Shown here: positions 22,568 through 33,656 of the stretch, one piece after another
Layout of the letters: each line of letters begins with the position of its first letter
Position numbering within the stretch: the stretch's first letter is position 1
Assembly (NCBI GenBank): GCA_030374765.1
Contig: JARGXX010000001.1
Span: 1,240,001 to 1,304,000, forward strand
DNA: 64,000 nucleotides
Direction of reading: 5' to 3'
Origin: Agarophyton chilense
Lineage: Eukaryota > Rhodophyta > Florideophyceae > Gracilariales > Gracilariaceae
The notes under the pieces: model-generated
The model's database searches: none
What the model was told of the DNA's origin: nothing
What the model saw: only the letters and a program-made list of their open reading frames with translations
Made by a program: the position numbers and the translations under genes

Positions 22568-22831
22568 ATCTGATCCCTACATAAGTATGAAGTAACTCCA
22601 GGAGGAGGAAGAATGGAGTGGAGGTCTACAAGAAGTGAGAATTGAATCAAGAAGGGGAGAGGCCTCACAGAAAGAAGAAGAAACAAAGAAGTTGCAGAAG
22701 ATCAATTCGTTTTATTTTGGTTATCTCAAGGCTAACTCTAGTCAGTTTGTGACAGTGCCCTCCGGCAAGAAAGTTATGAATTCGGGTTAGCCGAGTTGAT
22801 AACCATCGAGAAGCGGAAGTCTGCTGTCGAT
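22568..22831. other. Junction between gypsy-1 and gypsy-2
   Basis: Purine-rich sequence (22595-22690, many GA repeats), possibly a polypurine tract of gypsy-1, then about 100 bases of unassigned sequence. No LTR matched on either side. Confidence 0.35.
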
Positions 22832-23283
22832 TTACTTGCCAGCGTCTTCGAGTAACTGCCTCAGATTTCCAAGGTCGGCATCGTGGGAAGCCATTGCGGG
22901 TCGGACAGGCTCAGGTACAGCGCTCTGCATCGCTGCAGGTACCACTGGCTGTATGCCGTCGTTCCCACCTAAAGCGGGATCCTCGAGGATGACCTCTCCT
23001 GGCTCTTCGTCGTAATCGATTTCTTGCATCTTGTAAACGAGTGCGTCGCCATTCTGAGCAGTTGGCTCGTGTATGTAACCAGTCGGCGTGGTTGGAGGCA
23101 TTTCTCGTGGAGTTTCCCGCAGAACTTTGGCGTGATCGCCGTCGATGTGCTGGTTAGTCCAGGGGTTGTACCAGACAAAGTCACCGCCGGGACTGGTTCT
23201 TCCGGTTGAATATTCGTAACGAGGACGTCCTCTAGCCTGCTATTTAAAAGGAACACGGGTCCAGTCAATCTGGTCAATGACAT
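22832..23283 (-). pseudogene. gypsy-2 3' coding remnant
   Basis: Overlapping short frames in two phases (22832-23101, 22969-23283), acidic and proline-rich, with no recognised domain. Likely the frame-shifted 3' end of the gypsy-2 polyprotein or its downstream region. Confidence 0.35.
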
Positions 23284-23544
23284 TCATCAGGCGCAGAAAT
23301 TCTTCGTCACTCCTGCAGGTTCCAATGAGGACGACGGAGTTACTCCTGCGCCGCCCCAGTGAGTTTTCTTGGTGTTCGAGGCGCTTCCGCGAACCTTGAG
23401 GTCATTCCGAGGGATGTTAGGCCTCTGTTAGTTACTCGAGTAAGTTAAAAAAAGTAGTGCTTATGCTTTCCCAAGGGCTTTATTGTATCTCATATGTGCG
23501 TGCCCCGGGACGGCGTCCAATCTTGAGAGCGTCCCGGGTCTTCC

Positions 23545-24228
23545 TCAGGTGTCTCCGAAGGACTGACATTCTTCCTGGATACGGGAGCTATGACGAACCG
23601 TCGTGTTCCGGCGAACCGTCGTGTCGGAAGGCGGTTTGGAAGGCGTTTTGGGATTATTCGGGCCAATGGTTGGATTATTCGGGCCAATGGTTGGATTATT
23701 CGGGCCAATGGTTGGATTATTCGGACCAATGTTTGCCCCCTCCGGAAGGCTGCGCTCCGAGTGGCTGATTCTGCGCCCATTGGGTGCCATGTCGTGAAGG
23801 CTGCGCTCCGAGTGGCTGACTCTGCGCCAATAGCGGGCGATAAAATTAGCCGGAATGGTTTGAGGCTCTTGCCAAGTATCTTCCTCAGGTGTGTAGCCGA
23901 ACAAACGGACGCAATAGTGCATAGTGCCATCTTCTCCCATACCGGCGGAGATGATGCGTTCATTCACATATTCCGGTTGGTGTGCATCCTCCGGAAGGAG
24001 AGTGGGATTCAGAGGGGCGAATCCATCGGAGTCGGTTGGGAGCGATGGGTCATAGTAGTTGGCCTTGACCATCGTGTCCGTTGGGCTAGTCGAGCCCTCG
24101 GGATCTGCCTTAGGGGGCTGGGAGACTTGAGTGTCGACCTGAGGTCGTGGTGCTACCGTTGGGCCAGGGGGCTGGGACGTTCGTGGTCCGGATGAACTGG
24201 GAGCTCTTGTCACGCGGTCAATAGACAC
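23545..24228 (-). pseudogene. gypsy-2 chromodomain and repetitive tail
   Basis: YVNERIISAGMGED and VRLFGYTPEEDTWQEP form a chromodomain; the usual VRW is VRL, so one cage position is changed. After it comes a tail with two copies of SHSERSL and four of the 7-residue unit TIGPNNP, encoded by a 21-bp tandem repeat. The region 24228-24600 also reads as integrase C-terminus in another frame, with stops. Confidence 0.75.
23651..23734. repeat. 21-bp minisatellite, four copies
   Basis: Four head-to-tail units of 21 bp starting GGATTATTCGGG. Units 1-3 are identical; the fourth has two changes. On the minus strand it encodes the 7-residue repeat in the gypsy-2 tail, so the length keeps the reading frame. 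Confidence 0.95.
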
Positions 24229-24600
24229 AGTGTCCTGTAAGCCGTCAATGAGTGAACTTGTGGTATGATCATTAACCTTAAGGACTTTGTATGGTCCCGT
24301 AGAGCGGGGTAAGAGCTTGCGCGTAGTGTCCTCGAGTTTCTCACTGTCCTTCAGTGGCCGGTCCAGGGAAACCAGATCTCCTTTCCCAAAGGTCAGTGTG
24401 TTCCAAACGGCTTTGTCGAATTTGGACTTGTAGCGCCGTTAAGCTTTGGTTAGTACAGTTTTGGCCGATTGGAGAATGCGGTCAATGCGTTCGCACGAGT
24501 AGCGCATCGTCTTGGTCGGATTCATTCGATTGCTTATGTCCTGGGGTATACTCGATTCCTGAAGATCAACAGCTATCGGCGGCGGCGCTGTCGTTAGCGT

Positions 24601-25368
24601 TCAGTAGAAAGGCGTTGTCCCTGTGGAAGCGTGCACCTGCGTGTTGTAGGCATAAACCAGTGGCTCAACGTATTCATCCCAGTCCAATTGGTGCTCCGAA
24701 ATGTTGTGCGCCAATCGGTCCAGAAGGGTGCGGTTTAAACGTTCGGTTTGTCCATTGGTTTGCGGGTGGTACGCCGTGGTGGTCACATGTTTGATACCTA
24801 AGGTAGCACAGACAAGCGAGAAGAATTTGGATACAAACTGGCTGCCGTTATCCGTAAGGAGGTAGAGTGGCATGCCATATGGATATACCCAGTGGAACAA
24901 GAAGACCGTGGCAACACCCGTGGTCGTTTTCTTTCCTAGGGGTAGGGCTCGGGTAAGTTTGGTGAACCTATCGGTTATAACCAAGACAAACCGTTTCCCA
25001 CGGGACGAATTAGGAAGAGGCCCAAGTATATCCATCGCGACAAATTTCATCCAACCTGCGGCGGGGAAGAGCTTCAACTGGGCCAGATGGGTGGCGCGAG
25101 GCCCTCGGATCTGTGCGCACAATGCACAGTTCCGTGCTGTTTGCCATAGGTCCTGCGCCATTAGTGGCCAGTAGAAGAAATTCTTTAGGGCCTGGTACAT
25201 TCGTCGGCCTCCAGGATTTCCAGCCAGGCGAGGGAAATGGGCAAGGTATAGGAATCGCACCCTTAGCAAAGTTGGTATTACCTGTTGGAGTGCGCCATCC
25301 AGCGGTGAGCGGCAACATAGTATTCCAAATCGGTCATAGTCGAATAGGCATCCGGAAGTTTCTACCAA
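24601..25368 (-). pseudogene. gypsy-2 integrase
   Basis: FYWPLMAQDLWQTARNCALC is the zinc finger end. FVAMDILGPLPNSS, LLTDNGSQFVSKFF and NGQTERLNRTLLDRL are the three DDE blocks, all catalytic residues kept. The frame ends at HASTGTTPFY. Confidence 0.88.
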
Positions 25369-25389
25369 TTGGACTGTTTCATTGCAGTA

Positions 25390-26055
25390 CTAGTCTTGGA
25401 CTCGCGCCTGTAGAAGTTCCTCAATAGTATTAGGGAGGAGCTCCTTTTCCTCTGGAGCTATCGAGCTAACCTGAGGTGGTGACGAATTGGGCGGTAGTGT
25501 TTCCCAGTCCAATACGTGTACTCCGTTCTTCTTTACCTCAGGATCCTCCGATTGCACCTTACCCATAAGGTCATCTGTTTCCGTGTAGTCCTGAGAACCC
25601 TCATCTGTAAAGGGGGTGGGAATTAGGTCGTCCGATGGGGCGTCATCATTTCCGTCGGTAATGATTCGCGACAGGGCATCTGCTGCCTGCTGCTTGATGC
25701 CTGGCCTATAGATTATCTCATAGTCATATTCTGAAAGCCTGAGGCGCCACTTAGCGAGGCGACTCGATGCATCGGTCATATTGAGTAACCAGCGGAGTGA
25801 ATCATGGTCTGTCCTAGTGGTAAACCTGGTTCCCTCGAGGTACGGAAGGAGTGTCAATATAGACCATACGATGGCTAGACATTCCTTTTCGGTCGTACTG
25901 TAGTCTCGCTCGGCGCTGGTGAGCGTTCTGCTCCAGTAGCCAGTAGGTCGATGGGCTTTCGGTGGCTCCTGTTCCTGTAGCAGTGCATAACCCACTTGGA
26001 CATCAGAGGCATCCGTGTCCAGGACGAAAGGCCTATTGGGCTTTGGTAATGCCAA
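25390..26055 (-). pseudogene. gypsy-2 RNase H
   Basis: FVLDTDASDVQVGYALLQ, YSTTEKECLAIVWSI, TRTDHDSLRWLLNM and KQQAADALSRI give the full RNase H set including the D-E-D positions. It is joined to RT only through a frame change near 26050, and ends in a stop at 25390 before the integrase. Confidence 0.85.
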
Positions 26056-26186
26056 TATGAGTGGTTCAGCAATTTGTCCTTTAGGGTCTCAAATGCCTCG
26101 TACAGGTCGTCGGTAAAAGCTTTGAACTCCGAAGGTGTCTTCTTCTCCAGCATCGCGTTGAGAGGGGTCGAGATCTTGGAAAACCC

Positions 26187-27275
26187 TTAGACGAACCATC
26201 GGTACACGTTGCACAGGCCCACGAAGGATCGTAGTGCCGTGTGGGTCCTAGGAGGCTTTGCCTGGCGAATCGCATTTGTGGTCCGTGTGGCCCCATTTAG
26301 CTTTCCTGGGAGGACAACGTGACCGAGATAGTCCACTGAGGCCTGAAAGAAAGCGCATTTGCGGAGTTTCAGTGTTGTTCCAGCGTCCTGTAGGATTGTT
26401 AGCACCTTCTTCACGTGGCGAAACAGCTCCTTTACGGTCCGTGAGAAGATTATAACGTCATCCAAATAGACCAGGGCGAACTTCCATTTGACTCTGGACA
26501 GCATAATGTCAAATGCCCGTTGGAACTTGGCTGGTGCATTCTTCAAACCAAAGGGCATGCGAGTGAATGTGAACAGACCTTTATGGGTGTTAAAGGTTGT
26601 CAGCGCTCTCGCATCTTTGGCCAAAGGGATTTGCCAGTATCCAGAGTTAGCGTCCAGTGTGGTAAATACGACAGCTTCGCCTAAGGAATCCAGACAGTCG
26701 TCCGTGCGGGGTATCGGGTATGAGTCCCTCTTGGTGACTGCGTTCAGCTTCCTGTAGTCCACAGAAAACCAGACGGAGCCATATTTCTTCGCCACAAGGA
26801 CAAGGAAACTTGCCCATTCGGATTGGTCTTGGGGCACCGGCTCTATGACTTGAGCTTTGCGCATCTTGTCCATCTGGTCGGCGACAATTCCTTTACCTTT
26901 AATGCCGGTACGGCATGGGTGCTGGAACTGTGGTCTAGCGTCATCCTGAAGGTCAATGCGGTTTGTAGTGGCTCTGATTGTACCCAATCTACCTGACCAC
27001 ATGGCCAGGTATTCCCTGAGGAGATCAAGTACCTGAGGCCTATAAGATTCGAATTCTTCGCCGATGGCGACCGTTCCCTCCCAAGAGTCGACGTCCTCGT
27101 CGGGAGTTGGCGTCAAAAGATTATCCATTTGGGTCTCCATGATGGCCACGGGCGCGGGTAGAGTGATACCAATTACTGTATCTTTAGGTAACCGCACGGG
27201 TGTATCTCGGAAGTTGCTGATTGTGACCAAGAAGGACCTGTTGGGGTTGATGTCCATTACTCCATTGGCAATCAA
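26187..27275 (-). pseudogene. gypsy-2 reverse transcriptase
   Basis: All RT blocks are in one frame of 362 codons: VWFSVDYRKLNAVTKRDSYP, FTTLDANSGYWQIPL, FTRMPFGLKNAPAKFQRAF and LVYLDDVIIFSRT with YLDD. The frame ends at VGLCNVYRWFV, with TAA where relatives continue into the RT-RNase H connection. Confidence 0.88.
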
Positions 27276-27332
27276 TGTAAGGTGCTTCAGAACTGTTTTC
27301 GGGTGGTTCTGAATAGTTGCGAGACCTGAGGA

Positions 27333-27788
27333 CTAGGAATGGACCGATACATCGATTTGGGTCATCGGGGGTATCGTTATGGCCTTTGACAGGCGAACCT
27401 TATTGGAATTCGTGTTTTCGGAGACAACCGCCCGTTTGCGGTTAGCTTCTGGCCCTGGGGTTGAACCAGATATGGAGATGGAAGGTGCGCGGTAAAACGG
27501 GACTTTCCTAAGGCCTGGATAAATGGCCTTAATGTATCGGTCGATAATGGAGGTCCCTAGGATTGCTTCAGCGCCTGAGTTAGGACATAAGGGGAACCAC
27601 GTGCGGACTTTGAATTGTCCTGCATGGAGGTAAAGTGGTACTATCCCTTTAATGTCCATTGGTCTACGAGACGCATGGGTAGTACTTGGGGTCTTCCTTG
27701 CCTGAACGAAAGCTTGCCAACCCAGTGGGAGCAGCTCAGAATGGACCAAGTTGGGACCAGCGCTTGTGTCCAAGACGGCTGTGGTCAC
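27333..27788 (-). pseudogene. gypsy-2 protease
   Basis: AVLDTSAGPNLVHS is the active-site loop. The family normally has D-T-G-A; here Gly is Ser (D-T-S-A). GAEAILGTSIIDRYI is the second conserved block. The Ser could be tolerated or inactivating. Confidence 0.75.
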
Positions 27789-27973
27789 TCAAGAGTTGTT
27801 GGAACGAAGTCCCACGGTTACTCGAACTTTATAAATCTCCTTGCTGAGGATACAGACGGGGTCGTTACTGTCTTCCAATTCTGGTCCATTCTGAGTATTC
27901 CAATGGTTGTGGTTTGTATTGGGAGGTGAGGAGCTCTTTGGCTCCTATCCGTCCAATTCGTTGAGGCATAGAC

Positions 27974-30306
27974 TTAAAGAGAGAGATTGGCCTCGCGTCG
28001 ATCCTCTAAGCGTTTTCCGATGGGGTTTCCGTTTCCTCCTGAGGATATGGTTTTTCCACGGAGTCGTGTAGGATCTACAATGGCGTGGACCTGTGGGGCT
28101 TGGATCGGATTGTCCGCAGGCGTGGCATAGCGTGAGCTTGCAGGGGTCCCTGTGGTTCGTTGCTGTACCCTGTGATACATTCCTTCGGAACTCCGCACCC
28201 GGTAATTCTCTTCCCTTAGGGCTAGGAGGGTTTTACGTGTGTCCTCAGGCAGATACCTCGTACAGTCACAAAGTTGGGTCAGCGAAAGGCAGAACAAGCA
28301 AGCCCTTGAGGAGCGAACAAAAACGTCCTTGCGGGGCGGAAAGGGAGAATACTTAGGTGTTGGTGGTCCATTGGTCGCTCTAGTTCCCTGGGAGGTATAT
28401 GATGGGGGCCCGGACGGAGGAGCACTGAAATTGACCGCGAGGACATCTCCCGAATCGGCATAATGGAGTGAAGCATCCATGTCCGACTCAGTAGAGCTAA
28501 CCAAATGGGCTTGGTTAGGTTTACGCAATGGAGTTGCGTGTTCTCGGGTTGTATCAGCGTTGCGCCTGGAAATCCTGTAGGTTTTGCCATAACCCTCGGC
28601 GTAGGTGACGAGCCTTCGGAAGGAGTATTGCGGGTTTTCCATGTGGTAATTGCGCACATGTGTCCGAATGGCAGGGAGCAATTCCGTGATGAAGTGACGT
28701 TTAAGCCGTCCTTCGGAGACCACGTTTCCACATCGGTAAGCCTTCTTCCATAGGTCGTCTACGAAAGCCGATTTGGTCATGTTGGAGCTCTGCCTAAAGG
28801 ATAGTACTTCCTGGTGGGCATCCATTATAACATCATCCGTGGCGTCAGTTTCCTAGAGGTAATGAACAACCTAAGGGTATAACCTAGGGAGCTCACGGTC
28901 TTGAGCATCCACGAGGTCAGTTGTGCCAGATATCTTCGGAACCACTAGGTCACGCACCTGTCCTGTAAGGAAGAATTGGAAAATGTACAGAGCGGCGCCC
29001 TCGTGGACAACGTTCTGGTCGCAGGCCGTACGGAACAAACTGAGAATCCTAAGAACAGCAATGGGATGGGAACCCCAGAAATTGTCCGTAATGGTTAGTT
29101 GCATGCGTTTCACCCATTTGGCGACTCTGCGAGCCACCGACCCAGAATATTTCGCCGACCTGTCGACCAGCCGTTAATTACGGTAGTCTAGAACCTTAAA
29201 GAAAAGTTTGTTTGTGGTTGGCAGTGGTCTGAGGCTTTGTACGCCAGCCTCATCCACTTCCGAGTCGGTCGTTTCGGTCGAGGCCGATTCGGAATCGCTC
29301 GTGTCTGAATGGTCTCTTCTCTTGCTCCTTCTGTGCTTCTTGTCCCGCGGTTACTTCTTTTCTTTCCAGCGGAGTAGGGACCTAAAGGATCGATCTCTCT
29401 ATCTGATCCGATGGAGCCCTGAGGTCGTTGTACCTCGTATAATCAGTCGGGTGGAGCAAGCGGTCCCTCTTCTAGACGCGGAGCTTCTCTTCTGCTCCTC
29501 GCTTGTCTCTCCCTTAGATTCTTTTGATAGGCACCCTGTCTCTCATCTAGACGCGGAGCTTCTCTTCTGCTCCTATATTGGCCCACCAAGGGGTTTTCCT
29601 GATGGTATTCCCGGCGAGGGGCGGATAATTCCGCCGCTCCTGGGGGTTGGGTAGGGGGTTGCCATATGGAGACCGGATGGTTAATTTGTGGTAAGGAGGT
29701 CCTAGGGACCAAATTGCCTGCCTGGCGGGTGACGTCTTTTTGAACGGCCTGTAGGAGGGTGTCTATGAATAAGTCAGACTCCAATACCTTAGGGACGATT
29801 CGCGCGATGATGTAATCCGTATGGTCCGCGATCGCCGTAGCGAGTCGCACGTCCATAATGGAATCCATGTGGGTTGAGCAGAGCTCACGGAGACAGGGCC
29901 AGAGATGGTCGGCAAGACCTGCGGGCAGGCTTTCTCGAATTCCTTCGGTCTGAGGGATTTCTTCTTGAGGTGTCCCTGGCCTAGAGGTGGTCCTGGTGAG
30001 GCGTTCTCGTAAACGCGCTGCCACCGTGGGTTCTCGGCGAATCCTTTCAGGGTTATCCAGTGGGGTCAGGACTTCTTGCGGCTGGCTCATTGTGCTCCTG
30101 CGGTCGCTAGCGGTATTAACCTGAGCGTCAGGCGACATCGCCGGCGTTGCAGTCGCACTTTGTCCTGCCGTAGAAGTCCTATGGTCGGGTCGGTTGGGTG
30201 TGTTTCCTGCATCTATAATGGCGGTTGCTTCTGTACTTCTTGTCCGTTGGGGAATTAAACAAAAGGTTAGAATCAGGATAATTCTTCGTTCCAGTGGTCC
30301 GTTCAA
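27974..30306 (-). pseudogene. gypsy-2 gag
   Basis: Pieces at 30306-29443, 29137-28871 and 28825-27974. The first ends with an Arg-rich duplicated motif (SRREAPRLDE and SRREAPRLEE), encoded by a direct DNA repeat at about 29471 and 29546. The second is capsid-like (NFWGSHPIAVLRILSLFRTA). The third has ACLFCLSLTQLCDC, a weak zinc-knuckle remnant. Confidence 0.7.
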
Positions 30307-30340
30307 TTATTCCAAAGGGTTCTAAGTCGGGAGACGAAAA

Positions 30341-30793
30341 TGTAACGCAATGACGGGTTGAGTCAGCGTACGGGTCTCGACCGGTGGTAGCGTGGTAGAG
30401 CGGGTCCTAGGGTTCGAATTCTTGACGGCGGCACTCCCAGAGTACTTGGTGCAATGGGCTGGCGTTTAATTCGTAATCGTACAGGTTGGAGCTACGGAAA
30501 GGATGGCTTGAAGACCAAAGGGTGGAACTAATATACCAAATGGGGTTATTTAGTATCCTAACGGTGCCTACCGTACTCTAAGGGAGAAGCGTCACTCGAG
30601 CCAAGTAAATAGTACTGGCGAGGCGCTGAGATCTCCCTGGCACTGTAGTGTTAATCTATTACACTAATTAAATAAAAATAATAATCTACATGAGTCCACG
30701 TGAGGTCGACCCGTACACGTGTCACTTGCACGATCCTCCAGGGCCCGGTGGCTTACCGGGTTCAACCGGAATTATCGCTCCTTCACAGTTACA
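30341..30793. repeat. Possible LTR at the 5' side of gypsy-2
   Basis: The 453-bp segment begins TGTAAC and ends GTTACA, a perfect 6-bp terminal inverted repeat of the LTR type. It sits just upstream (minus sense) of gypsy-2 gag and has an AT-rich TATA-like stretch at about 30660-30685. I found no second copy at the other end and no standard TGG primer-binding site beside it, so the call is tentative. Confidence 0.35.
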
Positions 30794-31777
30794 GCTTAGA
30801 ATCGCAAGCAACTTGATCAACTTCGAGACCATTAGCGCGACAAACCATGTTAACAAGCAATAGCCCTTCTTCATGATACCTCAGAATGTCGAACAATTCT
30901 GATTGAGTAGTCACATTGATCTGTATGGGCTTAAAGAAGTCCTCAAAATCTTTCTCTCCTTGCCTCTGAACTTGTTTCAGTTTGCGAGGAAAATTTAAAA
31001 AACCAGGCTGTACACCCTGCTGTGTAGAATTTTGTAGCTTGTCAGATGCGCCAGCAAAAGCACCCGGTTTATCGTCAAAACCATCAGAGGAAAAGGAAGA
31101 TTCGTCTTTGCACAAGTGATTGGCGGGCGTTGTGGCCTAGATAACTCCAGAGCCGAAGCGGATTTTCTGGCGGAGGGCGAGGGGACAGAGAATTTCGCAC
31201 ACGATGGAGACCCACGGGATACTGCAGATGAGAACAAGTGAAGCAAAAAGTTCTTTGCCGCAGTTTCAGATGAAAACAGGAGGCCTTTTTCGCTAAGAAA
31301 CTGCGAAAGTTTTTGGAGTTCCTCAAATTCCAGATCATCTAGCATACCAGCATTTCATTCTCGAACAATGTGTTGAATGCGTTGGGGGATTTAATCTCCG
31401 AAGTGTCGCCCGCAGAAGCCAAACAATGTAGTTTGAGGGGTGTGTGAGCTCCAAAACTGTAAGAATTTACTGACTGTCTCTCACTTCTCGGCCCTGGCTG
31501 GGAAGAATGTCGTGGAACTACCAGAGAGATTTGTACATTTGATGACAAGGGAGTCTAAAGGCTTGCTAATAAGACGCACTGTAGGACGATTCTTTTCATA
31601 GAAAAATACAGGATCAATCGCAAAGGCAGCCGAAAACAACCCGTCAGAATCAGAATGACTTGCAGACCATCCACAACGATTGTCTTCAATTATATTTGAG
31701 GATGTTCTCTGTGACTGGAATAAGTTACCTCTTCGCTTTTTACTTCGTCGTTGTCGCTTGCCTATTGTACTGTTCAT
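30794..31777 (-). pseudogene. Broken ORF of unknown family
   Basis: The minus strand starts with a good ATG at 31777 (MNSTIGKRQRRSKKRRGNLF, strongly basic) and can be followed through three frames to about 30789: 31777-31481, 31548-31339, 31345-30995 and 31115-30789. Late pieces look like real protein (EELQKLSQFLSEKGLLF; FEDFFKPIQINVTTQSELF). At least two frame changes. I do not recognise it. Its first 91 bases recur at 36253-36343, so it is probably repeat-borne. Confidence 0.45.
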
Positions 31778-31799
31778 TGTAACTGTAATGCTGTTTGAC
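31709..31799. repeat. 91-bp direct repeat, left copy
   Basis: Begins CTGTGACTGGAATAAG and ends AATGCTGTTTGAC. Aligns without gaps to 36253-36343 with about 11 mismatches counted by eye. It covers the start codon of the broken ORF above. The two copies flank the copia-1 element in the same orientation. Confidence 0.85.
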
Positions 31800-31849
31800 G
31801 AATAAAAAAAGGTGATGCAGCATGTAACTATGATGGTGTTTGACAGTCC

Positions 31850-32340
31850 CCGGTTGATGCCTCACATTTTTGTGTCGGGCGGGGTGTGATTTGAAGCGCG
31901 TTTCGTAGGTATTGGTATCGTTCTCGGTGCAGTGGCTTGGAAAATTTGTCGGCATGCATTTCGACTGTGGGAATTTGGTGAGTGGTTATTGAGTTCTTGG
32001 TTACATGATGTTAAAGAAAGTGTTGTCGGATGTCTATATCCATTCTCTGCTTGGTAGGAGCTTGGTTCTCTGCTATGAGGGCGGCTGAACGATTGTCAGT
32101 GTAATGCGGTGTTCGGCGGTGTTGCTTTGCATCGGCATTCTACAAAAGTTTGCCTAACAAAACTGTGTGCCGGGTGGCTGCTATAGCTGCGATATACTCG
32201 GCCTGCGTAGTTGACAAGGCTACAATGTTTTGTTTGCGCGATGTACAGGATATTGGCGTAGCATGGAGACAGAGGACGGTGCCAGGGATTGATTTTCGGT
32301 TCTTTTCATTCACGAAGTCTGCGTCGCTGTAGACTTAAAG
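31850..32340 (-). pseudogene. copia-1 RNase H and C-terminus
   Basis: Read on the minus strand: SDADFVNEKNRKSIPGTVL, IVALSTTQAEYIAAIAA and the later DNRSAALIAEN, the three RNase H acidic blocks, then KFSKPLHRERYQYLRNAF as the usual pol C-terminus. A stop falls near 32145. Confidence 0.8.
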
Positions 32341-32514
32341 AGCAGGTATGTGGGAAGGCGACGTAGATGAGAAGAAGAGAACATGTGTGTGCGTTCCTTT
32401 TAGATAGCTCAGGAGACACTTAAGAGCCTGTTGGTGATGCCGTTGTGGTTTCGACATTTTTTGTGCCAGTCGATTGGTAGCGTAAGCTATGCCCGGCCGC
32501 GTGCTGTCGGTAAT

Positions 32515-33222
32515 TCATCGTGTCTCCCCTATGATGCGGCGATATTTTGTTGCTTCTTTTGGTGTGAGTGGTGTGCTCTGTTCTTGTTGGTCTAGAGTGG
32601 TTAGATTGTTGTGCGGGGTGAGTGTTCGGTTGCAATGTTGCATTCCCGTTTGCTCGAGCATTGCGTCTATGGCGTCCGGTTGCGATATGTGGGTACCCTT
32701 ATAGCTTTTTTTGATGGTCCAGTTGAGAAATCGTGTTGGATGTCCTAACCTTTTGAGTTTGTATTTGCTTGGCATTGTCCGATAGAGGTCGTCGATGAGG
32801 GAGTGTTTGGTGGCGAAGACGGGATAATCGTCAATTGTTGTGCTTACGATGGTGATGCCGTTGGTGGACCGCAGAGTGTAGAGACAGGGGTTATGTTCCG
32901 AGCGCTTGAATCCGAGGGAGTCTAAGAATTGTTGCAATCCGTGATTGTAGTGATATGCCGCTGGTGGTGATCCATATAGATTTCTTACGAGCTGGCTGTA
33001 GGTGCTGCTGTGACGATAGGAACCGTTGAAGTTGGGCATTTGTTTCACATAGACTGGTTTATCATGGGCGTATTCTTCGTGAAGATAAGCTGATTTGATG
33101 TCGAAATGCTCGAGAGGCATGTTCATCGTGGCGTGTTTGGCGAGTAGCATGCGGTGCGTGGTGCGATCGGCCGTATAAGTGGTTGTGTGTTTTGGGTCAT
33201 AGTGGAGGCTGGGTTTCATCAA
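32515..33222 (-). pseudogene. copia-1 reverse transcriptase
   Basis: FDIKSAYLHEEYAHDKPVYV is the first Asp block (FDIKSAYL; relatives have FDVKNAFL). LVRNLYGSPPAAYHYNHGL and HNPCLYTL follow. The usual YVDD is TIDDY in STTIDDYPVFA. The N-terminal RT part is in 33771-33238 in another phase (PGNPRQARKYPDADQWQQA). Confidence 0.85.
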
Positions 33223-33656
33223 GTCGCCTCGTAAATTTCATCTGGCCTTGCGTTGTGTTATTTGCCCTTCGGCAGATCTTTTGTATCTTTTCAACATCAT
33301 AAGTAGTATTATAGCTTCTTGTGGGGGTTTGAATTCGGGTGGGAGCCAGGAGATGCTATTGTGGGCATCTATGTTGAGCAGTTCTTCGTCATGTGCTTGT
33401 TGCCATTGATCTGCGTCGGGGTATTTGCGCGCTTGTCTCGGGTTACCTGGAGGTTTGGTCGTTATTTGTATCTCCGTTGGTGTCTGTTGGTTGGTGTCTG
33501 TTGTGCGTAATTCGTTCTTGCTTTGAATGCGGTGGTTGTGGTGTGCGTGGGATCCATGGATTTGTGGCATGGGTGAAAGTCCTCGGCTCTGATTTGGTGA
33601 TACGTGTTGGTTCTCAGGTTGAGGACTACGGCGTGGGTTAGGTTGAATGCGTACAT

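Larger units (their letters stand above)
22832..30306 (-). mobile_element. Ty3/gypsy chromovirus, better preserved (gypsy-2)
   Basis: Minus-strand order from 30306 down: gag, zinc-knuckle-like region, protease, RT, RNase H, integrase, chromodomain with a repetitive tail. Long frames survive and lesions are few in pol: a nonsense codon after the RT connection (stop at 26187), a frame change near 26050, a stop at 25390 and stops between integrase and chromodomain. A second, shorter copy of the same family lies at 36527-38052 on the other strand. Younger than gypsy-1 by its state. Confidence 0.92.

Noticed and set aside
23073-23078. TGTAAC near the 3' side of gypsy-2 as start of a second LTR
   Set aside because: Following bases do not match the candidate LTR at 30341.
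30396-30440. tRNA-like stretch with GTAGAGCGGGTC and GGTTCGAATTC
   Set aside because: D-loop and T-loop-like strings are too close together; no anticodon arm or pairing acceptor stem.
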